The translations under genes and the position numbers were made by a program. Shown here piece by piece: positions 6,505 to 13,337 of a stretch of 23,504 nucleotides of DNA (position 1 is the stretch's first letter; each line of letters starts with the position of its first letter). Below the pieces are notes generated by a model. The model was given only the letters and a program-made list of their open reading frames with translations. It had not been told where the DNA came from and did no database searches. The DNA comes from Candidatus Saccharimonadia bacterium (GTDB lineage Bacteria; Patescibacteriota; Saccharimonadia; Saccharimonadales; Saccharimonadaceae), in the NCBI GenBank assembly GCA_023262335.1, contig JALRBE010000010.1, positions 1 to 23,504 of the forward strand. Direction: 5' to 3'.

Positions 6505-8163
6505 ATGGAAGAAATTAAGCAGGCGCTCAAGGCGTCGGGTTTTACCGGCGAACTGGAAGACGCGAAAGAAACCCTGGAATTCTACTCGCACGACGCGAGC
6601 ATGTTCGAAATCAAGCCAAAACTCGTTATCGCTCCTAAAACCGCCAAGGACGTCACCATAGCGGTAAAGACCGTGGCGGAACGCAAAGCTCACGACGCGC
6701 ATTTGTCACTGACCGCCCGCAGTGCCGGAACGGATATGTCCGGAGCAGCGATCAACGACTCGATCATCGTTGACTTCAAGCGTCACTTGAACCATCTCGT
6801 GAAGGTCAAAGCCGACCAAGCGGTGGTACAGCCCGGCATGCTGTTCAAGGATTTCGACAAGCACACGGGAAAATACTTGCTGCCCTCCTACCCTGCGAGC
6901 CGTGACCTCTGTACTATCGGCGGTATGGTCAACAACAATTCCGGCGGCGAAAAGTCGCTCGAGTTCGGCAAGACCGAAAAATACGTGCCCGAGCTGAAGT
7001 TCGTGTTCTCTGACGGTATCGAGCGGACGGTCAAGCCGCTTACCAAGAAAGAGCTCGACAAAAAGATGAAGCAGAAAGACTTTGAGGGCCGCGTATACAA
7101 AGGTTTGTATGAGCTGATCGAAAAGCACTACGACCTGATCAAAGCCGCCAAACCGAAGGTCAGCAAGGATTCGACTGGTTATCACCTATGGAACGTGTGG
7201 GACCGCGAAACAGGCATATTCGACATGACGCAAGCTATCATCGGCGCGCAGGGGACGCTCGGATTCGTCACCGAGGCCACGCTGAAGCTCGTGCCACGGC
7301 GCCAGCACTCAGGATTATTAGTGCTGTACATGCATGACATCGGTGGCCTTGGCGAGCTGATTCCAAAGATACTCACGCACAAACCGGCCACGTTCGAGAG
7401 CTTTGACGACAAGACGCTATGGCTGAGCATACGGTTCATGCCGAGCTTCTTAAAAATGCTTGGCCCGGTCAGGTTCATCCATTTGCTGATCACGCTGATT
7501 CCCGACGCCTTCCAGTTGCTGCATGGCGTCCCAAAGCTCATTCTTATGGTTGAGTTCGACGGCGAGACCGAGCGCGAAGTGCGTGCAAAGGTGCGTGCGC
7601 TCCACAAGGATTTGTCGGGCATGAAGGCGCGCTACGAAATAAATGGCTTCGAAGAAACGCCTACCGAAGGCAAGAGCGAAAAGTTTTGGATCATGCGACG
7701 GTATAGTTTCCAGCTGCTCCGTAGCAAAGTGAAAGACAAGCACACCGCGCCGTTCATCGACGATCTCATCGTCAATCCGGAACATATGCCTGAATTCTTG
7801 CCAAAGATTCGCAAGATAATCAAAAAGTACAAATTATTCGCGACCATCGCGGGGCACATGGGCGACGGCAACTTCCATATCATACCGCTTATGAACATCG
7901 AAAAGCCGTCAGAGCGGAAGAAGCTGATGCCTGCCATGAAAGAAGTGAACGAACTTGTGCTCAAGTATGGCGGCTCGCTGAGCGGCGAACATAACGACGG
8001 ACTCGTGCGTGGTCCTTGGCTAGAGCAAATGTACGGCAAAGACATGGTTCACGTGTTCCGGGAAACGAAAAACGTATTCGATCCCCAGCACGTATTCAAT
8101 CCGCATAAAAAAGCCAACGCCAACTGGAACTACAGCTACTCGCACATCCGCGAAAAGTTCTAG
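6505..8163 (+). CDS. FAD-binding oxidase of the GlcD/D-lactate dehydrogenase type
   Basis: A 552-residue flavoprotein related to GlcD and D-lactate dehydrogenases, which oxidise 2-hydroxy acids. The PCMH-type FAD domain shows RSAGTDMSGAA (about 72-82) and MVNNNSGGEKS (about 141-151), then IIGAQGTLGFVTEATLKLVPR. The C-terminal half has GHMGDGNFHI (about 450-459) and SGEHNDGLVRG (493 on), the catalytic/FAD-oxidase signature. A hydrophobic patch near 310-340 may touch the membrane. ATG 6505 is chosen; AAGGAG lies 13 bases upstream, a long spacing. There is no Fe-S domain or partner subunit next to it. The electron acceptor and hydroxy acid cannot be told from sequence; lactate made by fermentation is a reasonable guess. 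Confidence 0.85.
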   Translation: MEEIKQALKASGFTGELEDAKETLEFYSHDASMFEIKPKLVIAPKTAKDVTIAVKTVAERKAHDAHLSLTARSAGTDMSGAAINDSIIVDFKRHLNHLVKVKADQAVVQPGMLFKDFDKHTGKYLLPSYPASRDLCTIGGMVNNNSGGEKSLEFGKTEKYVPELKFVFSDGIERTVKPLTKKELDKKMKQKDFEGRVYKGLYELIEKHYDLIKAAKPKVSKDSTGYHLWNVWDRETGIFDMTQAIIGAQGTLGFVTEATLKLVPRRQHSGLLVLYMHDIGGLGELIPKILTHKPATFESFDDKTLWLSIRFMPSFLKMLGPVRFIHLLITLIPDAFQLLHGVPKLILMVEFDGETEREVRAKVRALHKDLSGMKARYEINGFEETPTEGKSEKFWIMRRYSFQLLRSKVKDKHTAPFIDDLIVNPEHMPEFLPKIRKIIKKYKLFATIAGHMGDGNFHIIPLMNIEKPSERKKLMPAMKEVNELVLKYGGSLSGEHNDGLVRGPWLEQMYGKDMVHVFRETKNVFDPQHVFNPHKKANANWNYSYSHIREKF

Positions 8164-8165
8164 GC

Positions 8166-8702
8166 CTATACGATTCGAGGGTCAGATGCCCACTCGCTGA
8201 GACCTAGCACGGGCAGTGCCAGCTTGTGCACGCTTTCATGATTGACGAGCCGCGGGTCGATGAATCGCGGCTTTTCGAGCTGAGCGATGATCGTATCGTT
8301 GCCTTTGATCCGGGCGAAATCGAAACGTTCGAATATGCCCGTAACGATCGCCTTCCCTTCGTAGCTGTCGCTCGTACGGCGTTCCAAGTTGATTGCCGAT
8401 AGTACGAAGGTAGTGAATGCGAGCCTGCGGTTGCGGATTTGTTCGGCGTATTGGTCGTTCAATACGTCGATCGCATAAAGACCCATGTACACATGCACCG
8501 GCATGCCATTCAGTTCGCTCATCGTCAGCGACGGATCAACTGCCTCTTGAAGACCTTGCTGAAAGACCTGCGCTTGGTAGAATGGATCCATATCGCTCCG
8601 TTGTTCAAGCGGGACACCGATTTCCAAGTCGTTTTGAGCCAAATCCTCTATTCTGCCAGAGAATATTTCATCTAGATCGGGGTGGTTGAACTCTGCTGCC
8701 AT
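8166..8702 (-). CDS. Unidentified 178-aa protein
   Basis: I do not recognise the family. The protein is acidic and soluble-looking, with no signal or membrane segment: an Asp/Glu-rich N-terminus, a central helical stretch (about 75-110, including NDQYAEQIRNRR) and a C-terminal hydrophobic segment (LALPVLGL). The start is well supported by AAAGGAG 8 bases before ATG 8702, with its own promoter at 8723-8751 just after the antiporter stop. Its stop lies two bases from the stop of the convergent oxidase gene, leaving no room for a separate terminator. Position downstream of nhaP on the same strand allows read-through but gives no firm clue to function. Confidence 0.75.
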   Translation of the reverse strand: MAAEFNHPDLDEIFSGRIEDLAQNDLEIGVPLEQRSDMDPFYQAQVFQQGLQEAVDPSLTMSELNGMPVHVYMGLYAIDVLNDQYAEQIRNRRLAFTTFVLSAINLERRTSDSYEGKAIVTGIFERFDFARIKGNDTIIAQLEKPRFIDPRLVNHESVHKLALPVLGLSEWASDPRIV

Positions 8703-8722
8703 GGTACGCTCCTTTTCGCAAC

Positions 8723-8751
8723 ATGATACGCCACAGGCTAATGCATTTCAA
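8723..8751 (-). promoter_or_regulatory. Promoter of the 178-aa gene
   Basis: On the minus strand TTGAAA (8751-8746), a 17-base spacer and TATCAT (8728-8723). The -35 abuts the nhaP stop codon. Predicted start is near 8717. Confidence 0.6.
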
Positions 8752-8752
8752 G

Positions 8753-10864
8753 TTACGGACGGTCGAGGGCAGAGACGGAATAACGCGTTTCGATGCCGTG
8801 GCTGCTCATTTCGTTGGCGATGCCCCGCGAGCGCAGGTAATTTATCGCTCGGTGGCCAGATGAACGCAGCGACCGCGCTGCCAGGACGCGTAGGTACGGC
8901 GCGAGTTCGTCGGGATGCTTGGCGAGCACGTCATCCAGCTTAGCGGCGGACTGCTGTTTGTATTTGGAATATTTAGCAGTGACCTTTTCGTACGCTTCCG
9001 GCATAAAGACTTCCTTCTCGTACATGGTTTGCATTTCGGCGAGCGTCTTGAGCGCCTTGCGCGCGACGATCATTTGCGCGCGGTAGTACTCGAGTCGCTC
9101 CACGGGGTCGTGTCCCATCATTTTTTTGCCGAATGGCGCTTGCATGAACGCGACGAGCCGATCGAAAACGTCCTTGCGATCGCTGTAGAGCGACGGATCT
9201 ATGTCTTCGTGCTGCGCATGCTCTATTTTTTCGCGTTGCAACGAGAGCTTGCCCTTGATGGCTCTGTAGACCCTTTCCGACACCTCTTCGTTGACATACA
9301 GGTCCTGCAGGTAGTGTTCTTCGACGTCGATTGCGGTGAGGTGCAAAGATTGTTCGAAAAGCTTCAACCCGTGCTCTTCGAGTAGCGCGTCACGGCGCAC
9401 GTACGCCTCTTTTTCGCGGTCAGCCAGCTGCTCTTTGAGAAGTTTGTATTCCGAGTCTTGAACGAAGCCGCGGGTGCGCTGCGACGCGAACCGGGACTGC
9501 TCGGTCAACAGGTAATAGATACCAAGATCGACTTCGTGTGCCCTATCGATGGCGCGGGGATCGTCAAGCTTATAGCGACGAATGAGCATGCCGATCGTCG
9601 GCGCCTTAATAAAGAGCGTCGCGAGAATGCATCCGATAGTTAGCGCAAGAACGAAATCGCGAACGGAATACGCGAATTCCCATCCGGGAACGGTCAGGTC
9701 TTCCGGTATGAGAAACACGATGATGATCGCAAGCGCACCGCGCAGGCTTCCCCATGCGAGAAGCTTTTGCCACGAACCAGGAATAGGCGCCTCGAGCTTC
9801 GAGCGGTTCAGCGGCGAGGTAACCGCGTAGACCGTCACGATACGGGCTATGGCAACGATGACGATCGTGAGCAGTATGGGCACCCATAAGTCGGCGATGT
9901 TTACCTGCGTCGTCGCGAACAGGATGCCAGCGAGCAGGAACACAAGCGAGTTGGCAACGAACGCCACGAGCTCGACCGTTTGCGAAAGGTAGCTGTCGGT
10001 TCGGGGCAACAAGATATGCCGGGCATAGTTACCAAGGAACAGTGACGACACGGTCGTGGCGATGATCGGTGAAACATGCAGATGAAGCCCGAAGATGCCG
10101 TTGACGTTGATTGCTTCGGTGGTAATGAAGACCAAGTGCGCCGAAATGATAAGAAGCGTTACCGTGACGAACTCGTTGCTACGGGTAAAGCGAAGCGCGG
10201 CCGAGAATACGCTGGCCATGACAAGTCCGATAAGCGCGCCGATGACGACCATCCCGAGGAACATCAGGACGCCGTCAAAGACGGTGGCAGCACCATGGAA
10301 CCCATTCTCGGCGATAGCCAAAACGACGAGGAACAGCGCGACGGCAGTGCCATCGTTGAACAGACTCTCGCCTTCGAATATGAGCGACAACCGTTTAGGG
10401 ACTCCGTAGTCTTTGAACAATGCGAGCACGGCTACGGGGTCTGTCGCCGATATGATAGCACCAAAGAGCAAAGTGACAATGAACGGTACGTTCAAGCCGA
10501 CGAGAGGTAGCAGGAAGTACAAAGCGCCAGCGATGGCGATGGTGGAAATCAGCAAACCGACCACCGAAAGAAGCGTGATTGACCACGCGCTTTCGATCAT
10601 GTGCCGGATTTTCATGTTGAATGCCGACTCGAATATAAGAACGGGCAAGAATATGTAAAAAAGCAACTCGGGCGACAACTTCAGGTCGTCGAGGAATCCG
10701 AATACGGGCTCGAGGCCCGGGAGCGACACCACTGGCACGAGTATGATTCCGACGAGCACCAATAAAACGGTATACGGTATGTTAATGCGTTTTGCCGCGA
10801 AGAACAGGCCCGACGCGATGGCGAGCAACGAGAAAAGCGCGAGCACGGATGTGAGTGTGAGCAT
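8753..10864 (-). CDS. NhaP-type (CPA1) sodium/proton antiporter with long C-terminal domain
   Basis: A 703-residue membrane transporter exchanging protons for sodium or another monovalent cation. Residues 1 to about 430 hold roughly 12 hydrophobic segments. The CPA1 signatures are ATDPVAV (140-146) and FEGESLFNDGTAV (163-175), with the N-D pair at 170-171 as ion-binding residues, and GSLRGALAI in a later helix. The last 270 residues are hydrophilic and helical (many Glu, Lys and Arg), probably a cytoplasmic regulatory domain as in other long CPA1 exchangers. ATG 10864 follows AGGGG. A weak promoter is visible directly after the rplK terminator. It would serve pH and sodium balance; the cation preference is not readable. 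Confidence 0.92.
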   Translation of the reverse strand: MLTLTSVLALFSLLAIASGLFFAAKRINIPYTVLLVLVGIILVPVVSLPGLEPVFGFLDDLKLSPELLFYIFLPVLIFESAFNMKIRHMIESAWSITLLSVVGLLISTIAIAGALYFLLPLVGLNVPFIVTLLFGAIISATDPVAVLALFKDYGVPKRLSLIFEGESLFNDGTAVALFLVVLAIAENGFHGAATVFDGVLMFLGMVVIGALIGLVMASVFSAALRFTRSNEFVTVTLLIISAHLVFITTEAINVNGIFGLHLHVSPIIATTVSSLFLGNYARHILLPRTDSYLSQTVELVAFVANSLVFLLAGILFATTQVNIADLWVPILLTIVIVAIARIVTVYAVTSPLNRSKLEAPIPGSWQKLLAWGSLRGALAIIIVFLIPEDLTVPGWEFAYSVRDFVLALTIGCILATLFIKAPTIGMLIRRYKLDDPRAIDRAHEVDLGIYYLLTEQSRFASQRTRGFVQDSEYKLLKEQLADREKEAYVRRDALLEEHGLKLFEQSLHLTAIDVEEHYLQDLYVNEEVSERVYRAIKGKLSLQREKIEHAQHEDIDPSLYSDRKDVFDRLVAFMQAPFGKKMMGHDPVERLEYYRAQMIVARKALKTLAEMQTMYEKEVFMPEAYEKVTAKYSKYKQQSAAKLDDVLAKHPDELAPYLRVLAARSLRSSGHRAINYLRSRGIANEMSSHGIETRYSVSALDRP

Positions 10865-10898
10865 GATGACCCCTAAAAGATTTGGTTAGTACTTTTAA

Positions 10899-10927
10899 AC
10901 TATACTCCTCTGCCGCGCTGCGCACAA
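10899..10927 (-). promoter_or_regulatory. Probable nhaP promoter
   Basis: On the minus strand TTGTGC (10927-10922), a 17-base spacer and TATAGT (10904-10899). The -35 is poor, and the site lies just beyond the rplK terminator T-run. Confidence 0.4.
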
Positions 10928-10930
10928 ACG

Positions 10931-10950
10931 AAAAACCCGCCTGAGCGGGT
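10931..10950 (-). terminator. Intrinsic terminator of rplK
   Basis: On the minus strand ACCCGC, a TCAG loop, then GCGGGT running into T5 (10950 to 10931). It lies about 25 bases after the rplK stop. Confidence 0.85.
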
Positions 10951-10973
10951 CGATCGTTTGACGGGTCGTTCGA

Positions 10974-11399
10974 TTAGTCGACGACTTCGACGCCCATGCT
11001 TCGGGCGGTGCCAGCGATGGTCTTGACTGCGCCGTCGAGATCGATCGCGTTCAGCATTTCCATCTTGGTCTTGGCGATTTCCTCGAGCTGAGCGCGAGTA
11101 ATCTTGCCTACTTTGTCGACATGCGGCTTGCCGCTGCCTTTTTGGATGCCAATAGCGGCACGGATAGCGTCGTCAACCGGTTGGCCGAGGCTCTTCCAGG
11201 TAAACGTTCGGTCTTCGAACACTTGTATGTGCACGATGACGTCTTTGCCCATGTCGCCCTTGGTGGCGTCGTTGAACGGATTGATGAAATCCATCATGTT
11301 GAGGCCCCACTGACCAAGGGTCGAACCGACAGGAGGACCTGCGGTCGCCCGTCCAGCTGGGATACGCAACTTCAAGTTGCCAATGATTTTCTTTGCCAT
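10974..11399 (-). CDS. rplK: 50S ribosomal protein L11
   Basis: L11 forms the base of the GTPase-associated stalk together with 23S rRNA. At 141 residues it has the exact family length. Recognisable segments are LRIPAGRATAGPPVGSTLGQWG near the N-terminus (note Ser where most have Pro before LGQ), FEDRTFTWK in the middle, GIQKGSGKPHVDKVGKITRAQ at the domain junction, and the ending IAGTARSMGVEV. The start ATG 11399 is preceded by GGAG at a long 11-base spacing. It is transcribed alone from a strong promoter with a structured leader of about 134 bases and ends at a clear terminator. It therefore does not share a message with rplA or nusG, unlike the usual arrangement. Confidence 0.97.
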   Translation of the reverse strand: MAKKIIGNLKLRIPAGRATAGPPVGSTLGQWGLNMMDFINPFNDATKGDMGKDVIVHIQVFEDRTFTWKSLGQPVDDAIRAAIGIQKGSGKPHVDKVGKITRAQLEEIAKTKMEMLNAIDLDGAVKTIAGTARSMGVEVVD

Positions 11400-11533
11400 A
11401 GTATAAAATTCTCCGAATTTTTAGTTGTTAGTAAATAGTGATTAGTAAATAGGATGTATGTCGGGGTTGAAGCTCCCTAACTACTAATTTACGAACTGCT
11501 ATCTACTGCAGCACTGCTGCCTATGTGCGTAAC
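11400..11533 (-). promoter_or_regulatory. Long structured leader of rplK mRNA
   Basis: From the predicted start near 11533 to ATG 11399 lie about 134 untranslated bases. They hold a GCAGC/GCTGC hairpin (11520-11508). A 12-base stem (11442-11453 with 11476-11487; 10 of 12 paired) follows. Within it is a direct repeat of TTAGTAAATAG (plus-strand 11428-11438 and 11442-11452). Both repeat copies could pair with the same opposite arm, so two alternative folds are possible. No known leader class is recognised. Confidence 0.45.
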
Positions 11534-11539
11534 CAAGTT

Positions 11540-11569
11540 ATTATACATAATAAATACGGCACCAGTCAA
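11540..11569 (-). promoter_or_regulatory. rplK promoter
   Basis: On the minus strand TTGACT (11569-11564), an 18-base spacer and a perfect TATAAT (11545-11540). It is back to back with the rightward promoter at 11575. Confidence 0.75.
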
Positions 11570-11574
11570 GATTC

Positions 11575-11603
11575 TTGACGCATATATATTAAAATATTAT
11601 AAT
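11575..11603 (+). promoter_or_regulatory. Promoter of the small zinc-knuckle gene
   Basis: TTGACG (11575-11580), a 17-base spacer made only of A and T apart from its first base, and a perfect TATAAT (11598-11603). Predicted start near 11610 gives a leader of about 29 bases. Confidence 0.8.
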
Positions 11604-11638
11604 ATAACAACCGTACTACCAACGGAAGAGGTGACGAC

Positions 11639-11875
11639 GTGCGACGTAAACGGCCAAAAGGCAGAAGCTTTAGGGTCAAGGTCAGTGGTACATGCGAGCA
11701 GACCGGCAAGGTTTCGTACCCGTCGGAAATCGATGCCAAACTTGCCATCGCGAACATACGGTTCAGCGGCAAGCGCGGATTTGACAAAAGCGAAGGTCGG
11801 TGCTACGTATGCCCTGCCTGCCACAAGTGGCACACAACGAGCAAAGGCGTGCGCGCGAAGGCGCCAGAGGCTTAG
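11639..11875 (+). CDS. Small basic protein with a C-x-x-C / W-H knuckle
   Basis: A 78-residue, strongly basic protein. The C-terminal part reads CYVCPACHKWHTTS (about 54-67), a P-x-C-x-x-W-H pattern seen in small phage and actinobacterial proteins of unknown function; with C19 it could bind zinc. A YPSEIDAKLAIANIRFSGKRGF segment links the two. The start is GTG 11639, preceded by an AGAGGTGA-like ribosome site. Starts further upstream would lie in the promoter. The promoter is close to consensus and a hairpin terminator follows, so expression may be high. Nucleic-acid binding is plausible from charge and knuckle but not shown. Confidence 0.75.
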   Translation: MRRKRPKGRSFRVKVSGTCEQTGKVSYPSEIDAKLAIANIRFSGKRGFDKSEGRCYVCPACHKWHTTSKGVRAKAPEA

Positions 11876-11880
11876 CCAAG

Positions 11881-11906
11881 AACCCGCACAATGAAGTGTG
11901 GGTTTT
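11881..11906 (+). terminator. Terminator after the small zinc-knuckle gene
   Basis: AACCCGCACA pairs with AGTGTGGGTT (one G-T wobble) around a short loop and ends in T4. It overlaps the stop of the convergent gene at 11906. Confidence 0.8.
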
Positions 11907-12196
11907 CATTTGTCTGAGGAACGGGATCGAATCGGTATCACATCGGCGACATGCTCGTCCTGCGATTCTTCTTCTGGAGCCCGCGGACCGTCGTGAAGAC
12001 GATTGCGCGTGCTAATAATAAGCGCACGGGCGACGTCACGAAGCTCCGCGAAGGCTTCTTCGAACTGCTCCAACCGCTCCACGGACAAGTTATCCTCGCG
12101 GAGCGCGTCCGCCCGGCCCTCAAGCCGAGATTTCGCTCCATGGAATTCTCGGACTATGTCGTCCTGCGGCCGCAGGACACGTTCGTTGTTTCGCAT
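11906..12196 (-). CDS. Unidentified 96-aa charged protein downstream of nusG
   Basis: I do not recognise it. The protein is highly charged and predicted to be helical, with a probable coiled coil from about 15 to 65 (FHGAKSRLEGRADALRED, then LEQFEEAFAELRDVARALI). The tail is acidic and disordered, with EEESQDEH near 79-86. ATG 12196 follows AGGGGG at 6 bases. The gene begins only 18 bases beyond the nusG terminator stem, so it is expressed by terminator read-through or from an unseen start; a TATCAT box touching the ATG is too close to serve. Coding is supported by the ribosome site and an unbroken frame ending against the opposing terminator. Confidence 0.55.
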   Translation of the reverse strand: MRNNERVLRPQDDIVREFHGAKSRLEGRADALREDNLSVERLEQFEEAFAELRDVARALIISTRNRLHDGPRAPEEESQDEHVADVIPIRSRSSDK

Positions 12197-12213
12197 ATGA
12201 TACCCCCTATGAA

Positions 12214-12235
12214 AACGAGCCCCGGAGGGCTCGTT
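12214..12235 (-). terminator. Terminator after nusG
   Basis: A 9-bp stem AACGAGCCC/GGGCTCGTT with a 4-base loop. On the minus strand it runs into TTTTC. The short T-run suggests partial termination, allowing some transcription of the downstream gene. Confidence 0.7.
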
Positions 12236-12239
12236 CTTG

Positions 12240-12785
12240 TTATACTTTTTTGACCTGCAGTGCGTCCAGCTCGACCGGAGTGTCGCGGCCGAACATGCTG
12301 ACCATGACCCTGATCTTGCCCTTCTGCGTGTCGATTTCGCTGATCGCGCCATCGAAGCCCTTGAACGGCCCGTCGGTAATGCTGACGACTTCGCCTTCGC
12401 TGAAATCGATGTGGTGCTTCGGATCTTCGACGCCCATGCGCTTCTTGATCTTGGCGATTTCGTTGTCGCTCACCGGAGTCGGTTCCGTGCCGCTGCCAAC
12501 GAAGCCGGTAACGCCAGGCGTGTTACGGACGATGTACCAGGTTTCGTCCGTGAGTTTCATTTCGACCAAGCAATAACCTTGGAAGATTTTCGTCTCGACG
12601 ACCTTGCGCTTGCCGTTCTTGATTTGGATTTGTTTTTCTTTTGGCACCATGACGTCGAAAATCTTGTCGGCCATGTCGACGGCGTTGATGCGTTGGCGGA
12701 TGCTTTCTGCGACCTTTTCTTCGTAGCCGCTGTAGGTATGGATCGCATACCATTGGCGGGTACTGTCGTATCGGTTCTTTGACAC
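12240..12785 (-). CDS. nusG: Transcription termination/antitermination factor NusG
   Basis: NusG binds RNA polymerase, suppresses or promotes pausing, and links it to Rho or the ribosome. The 181-residue length and both domains are normal. The NGN domain shows WYAIHTYSGYEEKVAESI near the N-terminus and CLVEMKLTDETWYIVRNTPGVTGFVGSG in the middle. The KOW domain shows GEVVSITDGPFKGFDGAI and ends with FGRDTPVELDALQVKKV. The start is GTG 12785, with AAGGAG 9 bases upstream. It lies 14 bases downstream of the secE stop, in the standard secE-nusG order, and is followed by a terminator. The usual next gene, rplK, is instead a separate unit one kilobase further on. Confidence 0.97.
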   Translation of the reverse strand: MSKNRYDSTRQWYAIHTYSGYEEKVAESIRQRINAVDMADKIFDVMVPKEKQIQIKNGKRKVVETKIFQGYCLVEMKLTDETWYIVRNTPGVTGFVGSGTEPTPVSDNEIAKIKKRMGVEDPKHHIDFSEGEVVSITDGPFKGFDGAISEIDTQKGKIRVMVSMFGRDTPVELDALQVKKV

Positions 12786-12799
12786 TGGGCGTACTCCTT

Positions 12800-13204
12800 T
12801 TATTTACCTAAAATTATTTCGAACAAGAATTTGAATCCCGCGTCGAGCAGCAGAATCAGGACGACGAAAAACAGCGTGTAGAGCAAGACCGCACCGGTAA
12901 GGCTCCATGTGGCCTTGCGGGTCGGCCAGCGTACTTGGCGCAGCTCAACCCACGCGCCTTTGAAGTATCCGCCAATCGCCGCGAAGACGTTCTTCCGGGC
13001 TTTTCGGTCCTTTTGAGGCTTCGGTTGCTTTGCGGAGTCTACCTTAGTCTCGATGACCTCGGCTTCGACGGTTTTTTTGGTTGGCTTGTCTTTTTTCGGT
13101 GCCGAAGCGCTTGCCTTTATGCGAACGACGTTATCGTCGCTCTTTTTGGCGCTTGCGCTGGCTTTCGGGCTGGCTTTTTTGCCAGAAACTGCTTTTTTGG
13201 CCAC
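12800..13204 (-). CDS. secE: Preprotein translocase subunit SecE with long basic N-terminus
   Basis: SecE clamps SecY in the protein-export channel. The family part is the last 60 residues: an amphipathic GYFKGAWVELRQVRWPTRKATW segment followed by one transmembrane helix (about 101-125). The first 75 residues are an Ala/Ser/Lys-rich, probably disordered extension absent from short SecE proteins. Actinobacterial and some CPR SecE proteins also carry extensions. The start is GTG 13204 after GGAGAAGGAAC. The promoter is at 13253-13281, and a stem-loop sits between it and the ribosome site. nusG follows 14 bases later, an operon conserved across bacteria. Confidence 0.93.
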   Translation of the reverse strand: MAKKAVSGKKASPKASASAKKSDDNVVRIKASASAPKKDKPTKKTVEAEVIETKVDSAKQPKPQKDRKARKNVFAAIGGYFKGAWVELRQVRWPTRKATWSLTGAVLLYTLFFVVLILLLDAGFKFLFEIILGK

Positions 13205-13220
13205 GTTCCTTCTCCAAATT

Positions 13221-13242
13221 AAAAAGTCTGCTGCTGCAGACT
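13221..13242 (-). promoter_or_regulatory. Terminator-like stem-loop in the secE leader
   Basis: On the minus strand AGTCTGC, a 4-base loop and GCAGACT, then T5 (13242 to 13221). It begins about 4 bases after the predicted transcript start and ends just before the secE ribosome site. This is either a 5' stabilising hairpin or an early attenuator. It could also stop transcription arriving from upstream. Confidence 0.6.
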
Positions 13243-13252
13243 GTCAATAGCA

Positions 13253-13281
13253 ACTATACTCCGGTGAGCCAGGCCCGTCAA
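13253..13281 (-). promoter_or_regulatory. secE-nusG promoter
   Basis: On the minus strand TTGACG (13281-13276), a 17-base spacer and TATAGT (13258-13253). Predicted start is near 13246. Confidence 0.75.
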
Positions 13282-13321
13282 GCGGTGGCACTTGCATCGA
13301 TGCCAAAAACGCGCGTGGCCA

Positions 13322-13330
13322 TGCTATGAT
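13322..13330 (+). promoter_or_regulatory. Extended -10 promoter for a leaderless GT2 mRNA
   Basis: TGcTATGAT (13322-13330) leaves 7 bases to ATG 13338. The box overlaps an in-frame ATG at 13326, which therefore cannot be the start if this promoter is used. No -35 is visible. Confidence 0.6.
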
Positions 13331-13337
13331 AATCCTA

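Noticed and set aside
11428..11452. TTAGTAAATAG repeats as a CRISPR array
   Set aside because: There are only two short copies, 14 bases apart, within the rplK leader, with no spacers of normal length and no cas genes.
12237..12782. 181-codon frame antisense to nusG
   Set aside because: It mirrors nusG almost exactly and has Asp/Val/Leu-rich composition typical of antisense shadows. nusG is certain.
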